NCBI GenBank assembly: GCA_035295745.1
Contig: DATGIL010000034.1
Coordinates: 186,001-250,000, forward strand
DNA length: 64,000 bases
Direction: 5' to 3'
From: JAIQFL01 sp035295745
Lineage (GTDB): Bacteria; Acidobacteriota; Terriglobia; Bryobacterales; Bryobacteraceae
Both the position numbers and the translations under genes were made by a program. Under the pieces are notes generated by a model. The model had not been told where the DNA came from. It saw nothing but the letters and a program-made list of their open reading frames with translations, and did no database searches. Positions within the stretch are counted from its first letter, which is position 1. Every line of letters starts with the position of its first letter. This document shows positions 34,196 through 43,222 of this stretch, one piece after another.

Positions 34196-35041
34196 AGAAA
34201 CGCTCGATGTGTATGTTCTTCATTCTACAGGTGGCCCAGCGCGGTTATGAACGCGGCTTGAGGGGTATTCAGCGCTTGTTGTGTACCCTGTTGTGTACCC
34301 GCTCAAATACATGTAAAAGCCCAATTCATCCGTCCGCCACCCCACCGAAGCCGAAGCGAAACCCGCGTCGGATTGCCTCCGCTGAAAATTGTACGTCCTC
34401 TTTCGCAGAGAGCAACGTTTTGCGGAGTTCGCGGCGCTGTTCTGCCCGGCATCATTTGGAAGACATCCGTCGCGAAATTCCGAGAATATCTGCCCCTCTT
34501 CGTCTGAACGAAACCGATCTTGTTGATGTTGCGATCCGGGTGGACGGCATGATGGAGATCGATCGCTGCTCGGGCGGCAGCCGACAGTCCAGTGGATGGC
34601 AACAATTCTCGGTGTGCTCTGACCGGACGGGATATTCAATCATCACGGGGGCCGAGACATTTTCTCCGGTGGTTCAGGCCAAGCGCTGCTGGACGCAGGT
34701 CGCGGACTTCCGAGTCTCCCAGTGGCAGCGCTCCACCTGACGGCAATATCTGCGATCAAAGCGCCGGCGACAATCTGCAACGCTACGCGCAAACCGGCGA
34801 CTATGGCGATCGCGCTCCACACGCTGCGCTGCACTACGGACGCCGGCACCGCCGAGCCGTGATCCCAAACCAGCGAAAGACAACGGCAGCCCAAGGACAG
34901 CGCGGGCACCACTGAGCACTGGCAGCCTCAACCGGTTAGCAGACAAGCGGCAAATCATCAGCGGTTGAGGAGTCTCGAGTTGTGCGCTAATGCCGAACCG
35001 AACGTCATCTGTCGGTAATCCAACCCGGTTTGCCGCCGCTG
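34196..35041. other. Gene-poor DNA next to the tRNA fragment
   Basis: About 850 bases with no recognised gene. On the minus strand, at about 34220-34320, a short in-frame tail has a tandem GYTTGYTT and ends VHNRAGPPVE, just before the tRNA fragment. Integrase genes often end at this place, but the upstream catalytic domain is absent, so this is only a hint. Together with the repeats it looks like the remains of a mobile element. Confidence 0.4.
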
Positions 35042-35239
35042 TCAGAGATGCACCTGCGCATATTCAGTTTTCGCCGGCAGAGGCATTACCACCACATTGC
35101 GGGGAGTCACATTGGCCCAGGGAACCGTGTATACCCTCCAGCACCTCCTGCAGTAATACTTCCGGCAAATCGGCCAGGTTGGCTGGTCGTGCACCAGATC
35201 GCACCACAGATCCCGAATCCTCTTGAGAAATCGAACCAT
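35042..35239 (-). CDS. 65-residue Cys/Trp-rich small protein
   Basis: ATG 35239 has GGGGG upstream at good spacing, 28 bases after the stop of the EBP gene at 35268. The product is MVRFLKRIRDLWCDLVHDQPTW, then a cluster CRKYYCRRC, then VYTVPWANV and a hydrophilic end. The C-x4-C-x2-C spacing could hold a metal but lacks a full zinc ribbon. Position and composition favour a real small gene; I do not recognise the family. Confidence 0.5.
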   Translation of the reverse strand: MVRFLKRIRDLWCDLVHDQPTWPICRKYYCRRCWRVYTVPWANVTPRNVVVMPLPAKTEYAQVHL

Positions 35240-35267
35240 TTGAACCCCCAGGGAGCATCGGACCGTT

Positions 35268-36332
35268 TCAGAACGCCGCGATCGGCTCGAAATGTCCGGC
35301 CCCAATGCCGCCCGATGCGGCGCGGGCGAACAGCGGACCGTCATGCCGGGCGGACCGGGCCCGCTGCGCGCGCCGCGCTTCGATTCCCAGTTTTCGCATC
35401 TTGTAGACCAAAGTCGTTCGCGGCAATCCCAACCGCGCCGCAGCGCCATGCATTCCGCCGATCAGCCCATCGGTTTGCTTCAGCACATCCAGGATGTGCT
35501 CGCGCTCGGCCTCGGCCAGAGTGCGCGCTGCCGCCGCCGTCGGCTGCTGCTTCGTCATCTGTTTCAATTCCGAGAGCGTGGGCCGCAGCACCGATTCCGT
35601 CGAAAGCACCACCGCACGCTCGATGAAATTCTGCAGCTCGCGAATGTTGCCGGGCCAGTCGTGCGACTTAAGCACTTCCATCACCTCGCCGGGTATCACG
35701 TCGATGGGTTTGCCCATGCGCGCCGAGAACTTCTGGACGAAGTGCTCCACCAACAGAGGAATGTCTTCCACGCGTTCGCGCAGCGGGGGCAGGGAGATCG
35801 GGATGACGTTCAAGCGATAGTAGAGGTCCGGACGAAACTGCTTGTTCGCCACCAACTGAGCGAGATCATGATTGGTCGCTGCCACCACCCGCACGTTGAC
35901 CCGAATCGTCTGGCCGCTGCCCAAGCGCTCGAACTCCTGTTCCTGTAGAGCGCGGAGCAGTTTGGGTTGTAGTTCCAGCGGCAGATCACCGATCTCGTCG
36001 AGAAACAGTGTGCCGCGATCCGCCATCTGGAATCGCCCCTTGGTCTGCACACAGGCTCCCGTAAAGGCGCCTCGTTCGTGTCCGAAGAGTTCGCTCTCCA
36101 GCAAGGGCCCAGGGATCGCGGCACAGTTCAACTTTACAAATGGGCCCTGCCTGCGCGAACTCTGGTTGTGAATGGCGCTGGCGATCACCTCCTTGCCGGT
36201 GCCGGTTTCGCCTTGAATCAAGGTTACAGAATCGCTTTTTGCGATCATGCGGACCAGAGCCAGGACTTGTTGAAATGCAGGACTGAGGCCAATGATCTCC
36301 TCGTCCATGACGGCGCCTGAATTGTTATACAC
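35268..36332 (-). CDS. Sigma-54-dependent activator without regulatory domain (PspF-like layout)
   Basis: A 354-residue EBP made only of an AAA+ domain (about 12-250; GETGTGKE, GAFTGA, LFLDEIGDLP, NIRELQNFIERA) and a Fis-type HTH (GAAARLGLPRTTLVYKMRKLGIEARR). A tail of about 40 residues follows. No receiver or PAS domain precedes the AAA+ domain. GTG 36332, with AAAGGG upstream, is preferred; ATG 36308 is possible. A close paralogue lies at 46512-47534 with almost the same HTH. It follows the STAS gene at 36397-36660 by 64 bases. Without a sensor domain it may be controlled by a partner such as that STAS protein. Confidence 0.9.
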   Translation of the reverse strand: MYNNSGAVMDEEIIGLSPAFQQVLALVRMIAKSDSVTLIQGETGTGKEVIASAIHNQSSRRQGPFVKLNCAAIPGPLLESELFGHERGAFTGACVQTKGRFQMADRGTLFLDEIGDLPLELQPKLLRALQEQEFERLGSGQTIRVNVRVVAATNHDLAQLVANKQFRPDLYYRLNVIPISLPPLRERVEDIPLLVEHFVQKFSARMGKPIDVIPGEVMEVLKSHDWPGNIRELQNFIERAVVLSTESVLRPTLSELKQMTKQQPTAAAARTLAEAEREHILDVLKQTDGLIGGMHGAAARLGLPRTTLVYKMRKLGIEARRAQRARSARHDGPLFARAASGGIGAGHFEPIAAF

Positions 36333-36396
36333 AGAGCTATCCCTTTCTCTTGCTTCCCACGCTTGTATTTCGCCAGCGGCAACCGTGAAACGACGT

Positions 36397-36660
36397 CTAC
36401 TTGCCGTTGCTTTCTCTGGTGATCCACTCGCGGACATATGACGGACAGTTTGCCAGCGCAATGTCCGCCCCCTCGCACTCCGCAAGGAAAGTGACGCCGT
36501 CCTGTCCAACCAGGGTTACGTCCTTTAAGTCCAGCACCAGGTGTTTACCACTCACTTCTGCCCCGATTAGGGCCTGCAACTCGGCGACGTTTTCCTTGTC
36601 TATCCGGCCGCTTAACTTAAAGACCAGTTCCCCGTTGCCCGACCTCTGAATTCTCAACAT
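36397..36660 (-). CDS. Small STAS-domain protein upstream of a sigma-54 activator
   Basis: An 87-residue protein with the STAS pattern ELVFKLSGRIDKENVAEL, HLVLDLKDVTLVGQDGVTFL and a CPSYVREWI end. It is a paralogue of 25270-25581. The D-x-S phosphosite region reads TLVGQDG, with no clear Ser/Thr. GGAGGAGAC precedes the ATG. It sits directly before the EBP gene, as its paralogue does, so the STAS-EBP pair appears twice in 13 kb. A role as activator modulator is inference. Confidence 0.78.
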   Translation of the reverse strand: MLRIQRSGNGELVFKLSGRIDKENVAELQALIGAEVSGKHLVLDLKDVTLVGQDGVTFLAECEGADIALANCPSYVREWITRESNGK

Positions 36661-36853
36661 CTGTCTCCTCCAGACGGAGATCCAAAGTCGGCAGGGCGCG
36701 CTCGATACGACCGCGCAAGCTGCCGAAATGTTCCATCGCTTTCAACGACGAGGCGACGGAACTTGCTATCACCAATGCTCCGCAGGCCTTCCGTTCCTGG
36801 AGGATCGAATGGCTCGATCATCCTTGGGTTCGAACTCCTTTGCGCGGAGTTAA

Positions 36854-36869
36854 TGCACGCCAGACACCA
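36854..36869 (-). promoter_or_regulatory. Possible sigma-54 promoter of the STAS-EBP pair
   Basis: Minus-strand TGGTGTCTGGCGTGCA with GG-N10-GC spacing, about 194 bases upstream of the STAS start. The distance is longer than usual and the -24 interior is poor. The three dyads at 36899-36955 lie 30-90 bases further upstream, where activator sites would be expected. Confidence 0.35.
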
Positions 36870-36898
36870 CTCGGATTGTGCTGAAAATGAGGGTGTTG

Positions 36899-36955
36899 TC
36901 GCCTTTTTTGGCGATTTGTGATTTGCGAAAACTCGCAAATCGCGAAAGTTCGCGA
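36899..36955. repeat. Three tandem inverted repeats
   Basis: TCGCC-T6-GGCGA (36899-36914), ATTTGCG-N6-CGCAAAT (36921-36940) and TCGCGAA-AG-TTCGCGA (36940-36955) are three perfect dyads in 57 bases. They sit 5 bases beyond the stop of the 2047-residue gene and upstream of the STAS-EBP pair. They could be a terminator cluster, though there is no U-tract after the last two, or operators with a shared TCGCGAA/TTGCGA core. Confidence 0.6.
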
Positions 36956-36959
36956 AAAG

Positions 36960-39900
36960 CTAGGCCTTGAAGCGCTTCTTGTCGATCTTCAGCGACCGGA
37001 TCTTTGACTCCAGGGTAGATCCGGGCATACCGAGTCTGGCGGCAGCTCCCAACTCTCCGGACACCCGTCCTTTGCATTCCCTTAGGGCCGATTCAATGAT
37101 CTCTTTCTCTTGCGCTGCGAGCTGTTGAGGCAGCTCGAGTGGATTCGTCGGCTCCGATACGCGGGGCCTGCGGGAAAGCCAACTCGCATCGACTGAGAAC
37201 GCCTCTGTTTCACTTACGATCACCGAGCGCTCGATTACGTTCTGCAATTCGCGTATATTGCCTGGCCAAGAGTAGGACTTAAGCATGTCCAGACTCCCCT
37301 TGTCTACCGTCCGAAAGCTCTTTCCCGCCTTTCTTCCGTAACGATCCAGGAAATACTCGACCAGCAATGGAATGTCCTCTTTTCGGTCCCGCAGAGGAGG
37401 CATGTCGACCGGAAACACGTTTAGCCTGTAAAACAGGTCGCTCCGGAAGGTGCCGGCGGCGATGGCAGCCTCCAGGTCTCGATTGGTGGCGGCGATCACC
37501 CGCACATCGGTCCGGATCGAGCCACTTCCTCCGATCCGCTCAAATTCGTGTTCCTGAAGAACCCGCAAGAGAGCAATCTGCGTTTCTGCCGGGAGCTCTC
37601 CCAGTTCGTCGAGGAAAATCGTGCCTTTCTCGGCCAGTTCAAAGCGTCCTAAACGACGCTGTGTTGCCCCCGTGAAGGCGCCCTTCTCATGGCCAAACAA
37701 TTCCGATGCGATGAGGTCACGAGGGATCGCCGCACAATTCACACTCACAAATGCATGTGAAGATCGCCATGACCGCCGGTGAATGGCGCGAGCCACCAAT
37801 TCCTTGCCGGTGCCGGTTTCGCCGGTGATCAGAACGCTGGAATCGGTCGGCGCGACCTTGGAGATCCGGGAAAGCACCTGTTTCAGGGCCGCCGAAGTTC
37901 CCACGATCTCCTCGAACATCGATGCTTTGTCGAGTTCCTCGCGTAACGAAACATTCTCGTCCTGGAGCCGCTGCTCGGCTAGCTTGCGATCGTCGATATC
38001 GGTCCCGGCGGCATACCACCGGGTAATGCGCCCTTCCTCGTCTGACATCGGACTCAAGCGATAGTGGAACCAGCGATACTGGCTGTCCTTTCTCTTGAGG
38101 CGCACTTCGTACTCAAACGGCAATCCGCTTTGGAGTTTTCCGGGAAGTTCATCGGTCACGAACCCGGCGTCTTGGGGATGCAGCAGCCGCTGCAAATCAG
38201 CGTCCTGCCATTCCTCCAAAGTAATGCCGTAATAATCTAGTGACGCCCGATTGCTGTAGAGGCGCGCCCCGTCGGGGCCCAATTCCGTGATGTGCAGGGG
38301 CGAAAGGTCGAGGAGTTGTCGGGCTTCCTTCTCGCTTTGGCGGATCTTCTCTTCCGCACGCTTCTGGTCGTCGATGTCCGTGGTCGTACCGACGAATTTG
38401 AGGACATTTCCTTCGGCATCGCGCAAGACCAGAGCTTGTTGGAGATGCCAACGATATGTCCGGTCCTGAGCGCGGAGAGACCGGGTTTCTATCGCGAAAT
38501 CCTGTTCCGAGCGTACTCCAATCCAAAAGGCCCTCGATGCTGCTTCGCGATCGTCGGGGTGAACCGCGGTCATCCAGGCCTCGGGACGCGACCGGACGAA
38601 ATCGAGAGTCTGACCGGAGAATTCGAGCCAAACTTGATTCACGAAGTCTGGTCTCCCATCGGGCGTGAGCGTCCACGCGGATACAGGAAGGCGCTGTAGC
38701 AGCTCAGCCTGGAGTTGCAGCTCGAAGTAGAGGGTGGCGTTCTCCAGCGAAATCGCGGCTTGCGAAGCCAGCAACTGCAGCACGGTAACCCGGCCCGGCG
38801 TGAAGGCGCACGGAGTCAGATTGTTCTCTAGATAGAGTGCGCCGACCAGCTTCGCTTGCTTGAGAATTGGCAGGCAGAGGACGGACATGGAGTGCCTCCG
38901 CCGCACATATTCGTCCTTTGCATACACTTTGTCGGCCGCGGCATCATCCAGGAGCACGCTCTCCTGTGTCCGGATCACGTAATGCAGCGCGGATTGCGGA
39001 AGGTCAGACGGGGTGACGGCCGCCTGCCGAACCGCAACCTCGATCTTGCCACGGGCAGTGGTGGCCTCGGCTTCGATCCGCGGCTCGCCGCCGCGAAAGA
39101 GGATGAGCAGACCCCGCTCAGCACCGGCATTCTCCACGGCGATTCGCAAGAGCTTCTCGATCAGACCGGGAAGGACCATCTCAGTCGAAATCGCCTGCGA
39201 CGCTTTGACTACCGTCTCGACGTCCAACTGCCCTACCGGTGGGCCGGTCGCGGCCGAAGCGGTGGGAGTTCGTCCCTCACGCAGGCGCGGGTAGCGTTCG
39301 TCGAGTTGCTTTACTTTTCCGTGCGCTCCCCACCGGTCGTAGCAGTTGCGCGCCAAGCGGAGATGGGCGTAGCCGGCCGTTTCAAGGCCGCGTGACAGGT
39401 AAAACTGCGCCGCCAGCTCGTGGGAAAGGCCCTCGTTCTGAACGAATCCGTTCTCACTCGCCGAATGAATAGCCTGTTCGTAAAGTTGCAGCGCATCGGC
39501 GTCTCGCTTTTCGATGCGGGCGATCTCGGCCAATACCAGTTTGTACTTGCCGCCAAACGTCGGCGGATAGCATTCAGCCCACTCGCGCAGTTGTTCCCGG
39601 TGCGCCCTCAGGAGTTCGCGCCACGCCTGCTGGTCATCAGTCGACGCGGTCTCATAGAGCGCCGACACGGTCAGCGCGGTGTAAAAGAAGTAGCCCAGCG
39701 CCGCGATCTGGCCGGCCAAGGCCTGAAGCAGCGGCTTCGCCTTGCCGGCGGCTTCCAGCGCCTCGGCGTAATCGCCTGACAGGAATCGCGCTTCCAGCTT
39801 GACAATCCAATACGAGCAGATCAGCGCAGGCATCCGGTCCCCGGTCAACTGCGCCTCGAACGCCGCCTCGGTGAACTGCGCGTCGTTGAAGGTGGAGAAG

Positions 39901-42900
39901 GCTGCGGTCCGGCCCTGCATGGTGGCGATGAACCGTTGCTGGCTTACGATCATGTCCGCGACATCGCCGAGTTTGACTTTTCGTGTGAAGTCCAGGGCCA
40001 TGTCCGACTCGCGCCACACCAGGTCGAGTGGGTCGCCCCGAAGGAGAAGAGACGTGAGAGATAACAACAAACTATAGCAAGCCTGGGTCAGATTGCCCGT
40101 CTCAAGCGCTGCGGGAATGCCCGTCCGATAGAAATCGATCATGGTCGCGATCGGCTGAGTCCAGGCGGCGACAGTCCCAAAGGTGGCGTAGACTGTCCCC
40201 CGGTTTGCAATGAAGCCGTACTTGTCAACCAAGTCGCACGCAAGTTTGGCGAAACGATAACCATCACCGTAACGGTGAAAGGCTGTCCCGAGTGCAATCC
40301 CAAAATATGCGTAGCCGGTAGCGGAATCCATGCTTGCCCCGTGCTGCAGGCTGATGGTCACCATGCGGCAAATCTGTAAGCGAAACAAACGTTGATCTGT
40401 AAAGTAGGCACAAGGAATAAGGACCGACAGCATCTGCATGGCGGCCTGTAGTTCCGGATCGGTCATCAGCGGCAGGTCGATCAGGCTCTCGATCGGACGC
40501 GCATTGAGAGTTTGCCAAACAGCTTCGTAGTCGGACTGGACCTGCTCCTCGATCGGATGCGCGGGCATGTCTATGCCGAACCCGCTCAGGCCTGTGAGCG
40601 CGGTGGTTACAGCCTGCTGGTATTCGGACTTCATGATCTGGAGCTGGACCTTCAGACAATAGACGGCGGCCTCGTCAACTTTCGATGCGGCGCGCAGCAA
40701 TAACTGCTCGATGAGTTGCCCGGCTTTTTCGGAGTTGCCGCACAAAAGCTCGCATTCCGCACGTTCCAGCCATAGGCTAAACGTCAACTCGTATTGGCTA
40801 CTCCAATCGGTTTCCTCCAAGAAACCCATGCCGGCTGCAAAATACTCGCGCGCCGACGCATAGGCCGCCGACGCTTTGGCCTTTCGCCCAACTCTCAGGT
40901 CGACTGCGGCTACCTTCACCTTCTCGTCGTGATCGATCAGCAGTGTGGCAGCCCGATTCAGTTGGTTGGCGACATCGAACAGATGTTCGGCCAGGTCGTC
41001 CGCCGTCATGCTCGTCAGCAGCACCCGCCCAATCTGAAGGTGCACCTCGGCGCGCTCGCTTTCGGATATGAGCGCATAGGCCGCTTCTTGAATCCGGTCG
41101 TGAAGGAAGGCATAAGCACCGTCCATGCGCAGGAGCAGCCCGGTGCGGACGGAATCCAGAAGCGCCGTGTGCATCTCCTCTTCGGATTGCCCGAAAACCA
41201 TATTCATCGCGGCGATCTCGACGATATTCCCAAGACTGGCGAGTTGCTGAAGAGCGGTCTGCGTATGCTGCGGCAATCGCCGCAGCTTCCCCAGCATGAG
41301 ATCCACCACGTTGTCGGAGTAGCGCTTGCCGCGAATCCGATCCAAGTCCCAGATCCAGGCCGCCGTGTCCTGGTCGAACCGGAGTAGGCCTTCCTCGCCC
41401 AGTGCCGTGAGGAGTTGGATCGCGAAAAACGGGTTGCCGCCGGTCTTCTCGTGGACCAACAGCGCCAGGGGACCAACGGAGTTCTGACGGCAGCGCAGGG
41501 CGTCGGCGATGAGCCGCTCAACGTCTTCGAGCCCGAGAGGCGAAAGCACGATTTCCTGCACTCTCGCTCCCGCTTCGCGGATCGCGGCCAGCGTCCGCAT
41601 CAGCGGATGAGACGAACTGACTTCGTTATCGCGATACGCTCCGATCAGCAGCACGTGCCGCGCGTCCCGATCGGTAATCAGGCGCTCCAGCAATTCCAGA
41701 GTCGCCGTATCCAGCCATTGCAGATCGTCGAGGAACAACGCCAGGGGATGCTCGGGGCGGGCGAAGGCGCCGAGAAAACGTCGGAAGACCAACTGGAAAC
41801 GGCCTCGCGCTTCCTGCGGTGGCAGTTCTGCCACGCGTGGTTGTTTGCCGATGACGAACTCGACTTCGGGTATGAGGTCGACCATCAGTTGGCCATTCGG
41901 CCCCAGCGCCTCCCGAAGGGCGTGCCGCCAATTGTCCACCTCGGCTTCGCTTTTCAGCAGGATCTGATGCACCAGCATCTGGAATGCCTGCGCCAGCGTC
42001 GCGTATGGTACGTCGCGCTTGTACTGATCAAACTTGCCTGCGGCGAAGATCCCGCGCGGCGGAACCAGCACCTTGTGCAACTCGTTCACTACCGAAGATT
42101 TGCCGACACCGGAATAACCGGATACCAGTACAAGCTCGGCGGCGCCCTGCGCCACCACCCGGTCGAATGCCGCAAGCAGGGCATCGACCTCGCGCTCCCT
42201 CCCGTACAGCCTTTCCGGTATCAGCAATCGGTCCGACGAGTCGTCAGCCGCCAGAGGGAATGAATCGATGCGGCCAAGCGACTGCCATTCCGACAGGCAC
42301 CGCCGAAGATCGGCTTCCAGACCCGCAGCGGTCTGATAGCGCTCCTCCGCATTCTTGGCGAGGAGCCTCATTATGATGGCGGATAACGGCTCCGGGACCG
42401 CGCGGCGATCCGCGGGCCCTACCGGTTGCCGTGCGATGTGGCAGTGGACCCACTCCAGAGGATCTACGGCGGAAAACGGGAGCACGCCCGTAAGCATCTG
42501 GTACAAGGTGACGCCCAAAGAGTAGAGATCGCTGCGGGTATCCATCGATCGATTCATGCGCCCGGTCTGTTCCGGGGACATGTAGGCAAGGGTGCCGTCA
42601 ATGATCTCCGGCGGAGCGGGCACCTGGCGCTCGCGCGGCAACCGGGACGCGATGCCAAAGCCGGTGAGCCAGACGTTGCAGGCGTCGTCGACGAGCACGT
42701 TCTCGGGCTTGATGTCTTTGTGGATCAGACTGCGCTGGTGGGCATGGCCGAGCGCTGTTGCCAGGTTAGTGGCAAGGCGTAGAAGACGCACCACGTCGAG
42801 AGGCTGTTCCCTTGCCCGCTCAAGAACGCAGTCTAGAGGCTCACCGCCCGGGTCGGCGAGAATAAGGATTGTACGTCCTTCGTGACGGTTCAGCGCGAGC

Positions 42901-43103
42901 GGCTTCGCCGCCCACTCGGGCTCAAGTTCGGCTGCGAGCGAGTATTCGTGCTCAAGGCGTCGCAGACTCCGGGGCAACGGTTGTTCTGCGGTAGGAGCGA
43001 CCACCAGAAGGCGCGATGGGTTGCCGCGCTGGCGGCCGCGGTAAAGCGTGAATTCCCCACCATCGCGAATTGGTTCCAACACGTACTCAGATGCTGTTGC
43101 CAT
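36960..43103 (-). CDS. Giant kinase-like/ATPase/GAF/PAS/sigma-54 activator fusion
   Basis: 2047 residues. About 1-275: Ser/Thr-kinase fold with HKDIKPEN (about 129) and SDLYSLGVTLYQMLTG. The DFG Asp is Gly (LTGFGIAS), and no VAIK-type lysine is evident, so catalysis is doubtful. About 300-560: large ATPase with Walker A SGYSGVGKSS (about 326) and FLDDLQWLD (about 452). About 600-1290: helical repeats. About 1305-1460: GAF. About 1465-1590 and 1597-1715: PAS. About 1730-1965: AAA+ sigma-54 domain with GETGTGKE and GAFTGA. About 1990-2047: Fis-type HTH. The front part matches the known multi-domain kinase/ATPase sensor family that normally ends in a histidine kinase; here the output is direct transcription activation. 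The HTH resembles that of the EBP at 23446. Confidence 0.92.
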   Translation of the reverse strand: MATASEYVLEPIRDGGEFTLYRGRQRGNPSRLLVVAPTAEQPLPRSLRRLEHEYSLAAELEPEWAAKPLALNRHEGRTILILADPGGEPLDCVLERAREQPLDVVRLLRLATNLATALGHAHQRSLIHKDIKPENVLVDDACNVWLTGFGIASRLPRERQVPAPPEIIDGTLAYMSPEQTGRMNRSMDTRSDLYSLGVTLYQMLTGVLPFSAVDPLEWVHCHIARQPVGPADRRAVPEPLSAIIMRLLAKNAEERYQTAAGLEADLRRCLSEWQSLGRIDSFPLAADDSSDRLLIPERLYGREREVDALLAAFDRVVAQGAAELVLVSGYSGVGKSSVVNELHKVLVPPRGIFAAGKFDQYKRDVPYATLAQAFQMLVHQILLKSEAEVDNWRHALREALGPNGQLMVDLIPEVEFVIGKQPRVAELPPQEARGRFQLVFRRFLGAFARPEHPLALFLDDLQWLDTATLELLERLITDRDARHVLLIGAYRDNEVSSSHPLMRTLAAIREAGARVQEIVLSPLGLEDVERLIADALRCRQNSVGPLALLVHEKTGGNPFFAIQLLTALGEEGLLRFDQDTAAWIWDLDRIRGKRYSDNVVDLMLGKLRRLPQHTQTALQQLASLGNIVEIAAMNMVFGQSEEEMHTALLDSVRTGLLLRMDGAYAFLHDRIQEAAYALISESERAEVHLQIGRVLLTSMTADDLAEHLFDVANQLNRAATLLIDHDEKVKVAAVDLRVGRKAKASAAYASAREYFAAGMGFLEETDWSSQYELTFSLWLERAECELLCGNSEKAGQLIEQLLLRAASKVDEAAVYCLKVQLQIMKSEYQQAVTTALTGLSGFGIDMPAHPIEEQVQSDYEAVWQTLNARPIESLIDLPLMTDPELQAAMQMLSVLIPCAYFTDQRLFRLQICRMVTISLQHGASMDSATGYAYFGIALGTAFHRYGDGYRFAKLACDLVDKYGFIANRGTVYATFGTVAAWTQPIATMIDFYRTGIPAALETGNLTQACYSLLLSLTSLLLRGDPLDLVWRESDMALDFTRKVKLGDVADMIVSQQRFIATMQGRTAAFSTFNDAQFTEAAFEAQLTGDRMPALICSYWIVKLEARFLSGDYAEALEAAGKAKPLLQALAGQIAALGYFFYTALTVSALYETASTDDQQAWRELLRAHREQLREWAECYPPTFGGKYKLVLAEIARIEKRDADALQLYEQAIHSASENGFVQNEGLSHELAAQFYLSRGLETAGYAHLRLARNCYDRWGAHGKVKQLDERYPRLREGRTPTASAATGPPVGQLDVETVVKASQAISTEMVLPGLIEKLLRIAVENAGAERGLLILFRGGEPRIEAEATTARGKIEVAVRQAAVTPSDLPQSALHYVIRTQESVLLDDAAADKVYAKDEYVRRRHSMSVLCLPILKQAKLVGALYLENNLTPCAFTPGRVTVLQLLASQAAISLENATLYFELQLQAELLQRLPVSAWTLTPDGRPDFVNQVWLEFSGQTLDFVRSRPEAWMTAVHPDDREAASRAFWIGVRSEQDFAIETRSLRAQDRTYRWHLQQALVLRDAEGNVLKFVGTTTDIDDQKRAEEKIRQSEKEARQLLDLSPLHITELGPDGARLYSNRASLDYYGITLEEWQDADLQRLLHPQDAGFVTDELPGKLQSGLPFEYEVRLKRKDSQYRWFHYRLSPMSDEEGRITRWYAAGTDIDDRKLAEQRLQDENVSLREELDKASMFEEIVGTSAALKQVLSRISKVAPTDSSVLITGETGTGKELVARAIHRRSWRSSHAFVSVNCAAIPRDLIASELFGHEKGAFTGATQRRLGRFELAEKGTIFLDELGELPAETQIALLRVLQEHEFERIGGSGSIRTDVRVIAATNRDLEAAIAAGTFRSDLFYRLNVFPVDMPPLRDRKEDIPLLVEYFLDRYGRKAGKSFRTVDKGSLDMLKSYSWPGNIRELQNVIERSVIVSETEAFSVDASWLSRRPRVSEPTNPLELPQQLAAQEKEIIESALRECKGRVSGELGAAARLGMPGSTLESKIRSLKIDKKRFKA

Positions 43104-43222
43104 CGAGAGCGTCCTCGCCGCCAGGGCTGAACGGCGCCAGAATCTTTATTTTGACAGGAAAATCGACGAAGCCCTTTTCTGACCCACCTGCCATCAGTGG
43201 TCCGACGGGTTTCCGGCGCCCT

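Noticed and set aside
34151..34225. Complete tRNA-Arg gene
   Set aside because: The 3' half is perfect, but acceptor 5' strand and D-arm are missing and the 5' anticodon strand does not pair.
34220..34639. Integrase gene next to the tRNA fragment
   Set aside because: Only a tail-like GYTTGYTT segment is suggestive; no tyrosine-recombinase catalytic motifs occur upstream in the frame.
36654..36938. Minus-strand ORF upstream of the STAS gene
   Set aside because: No start signal, no domain, and it lies over the tandem dyads and promoter-like sequence.
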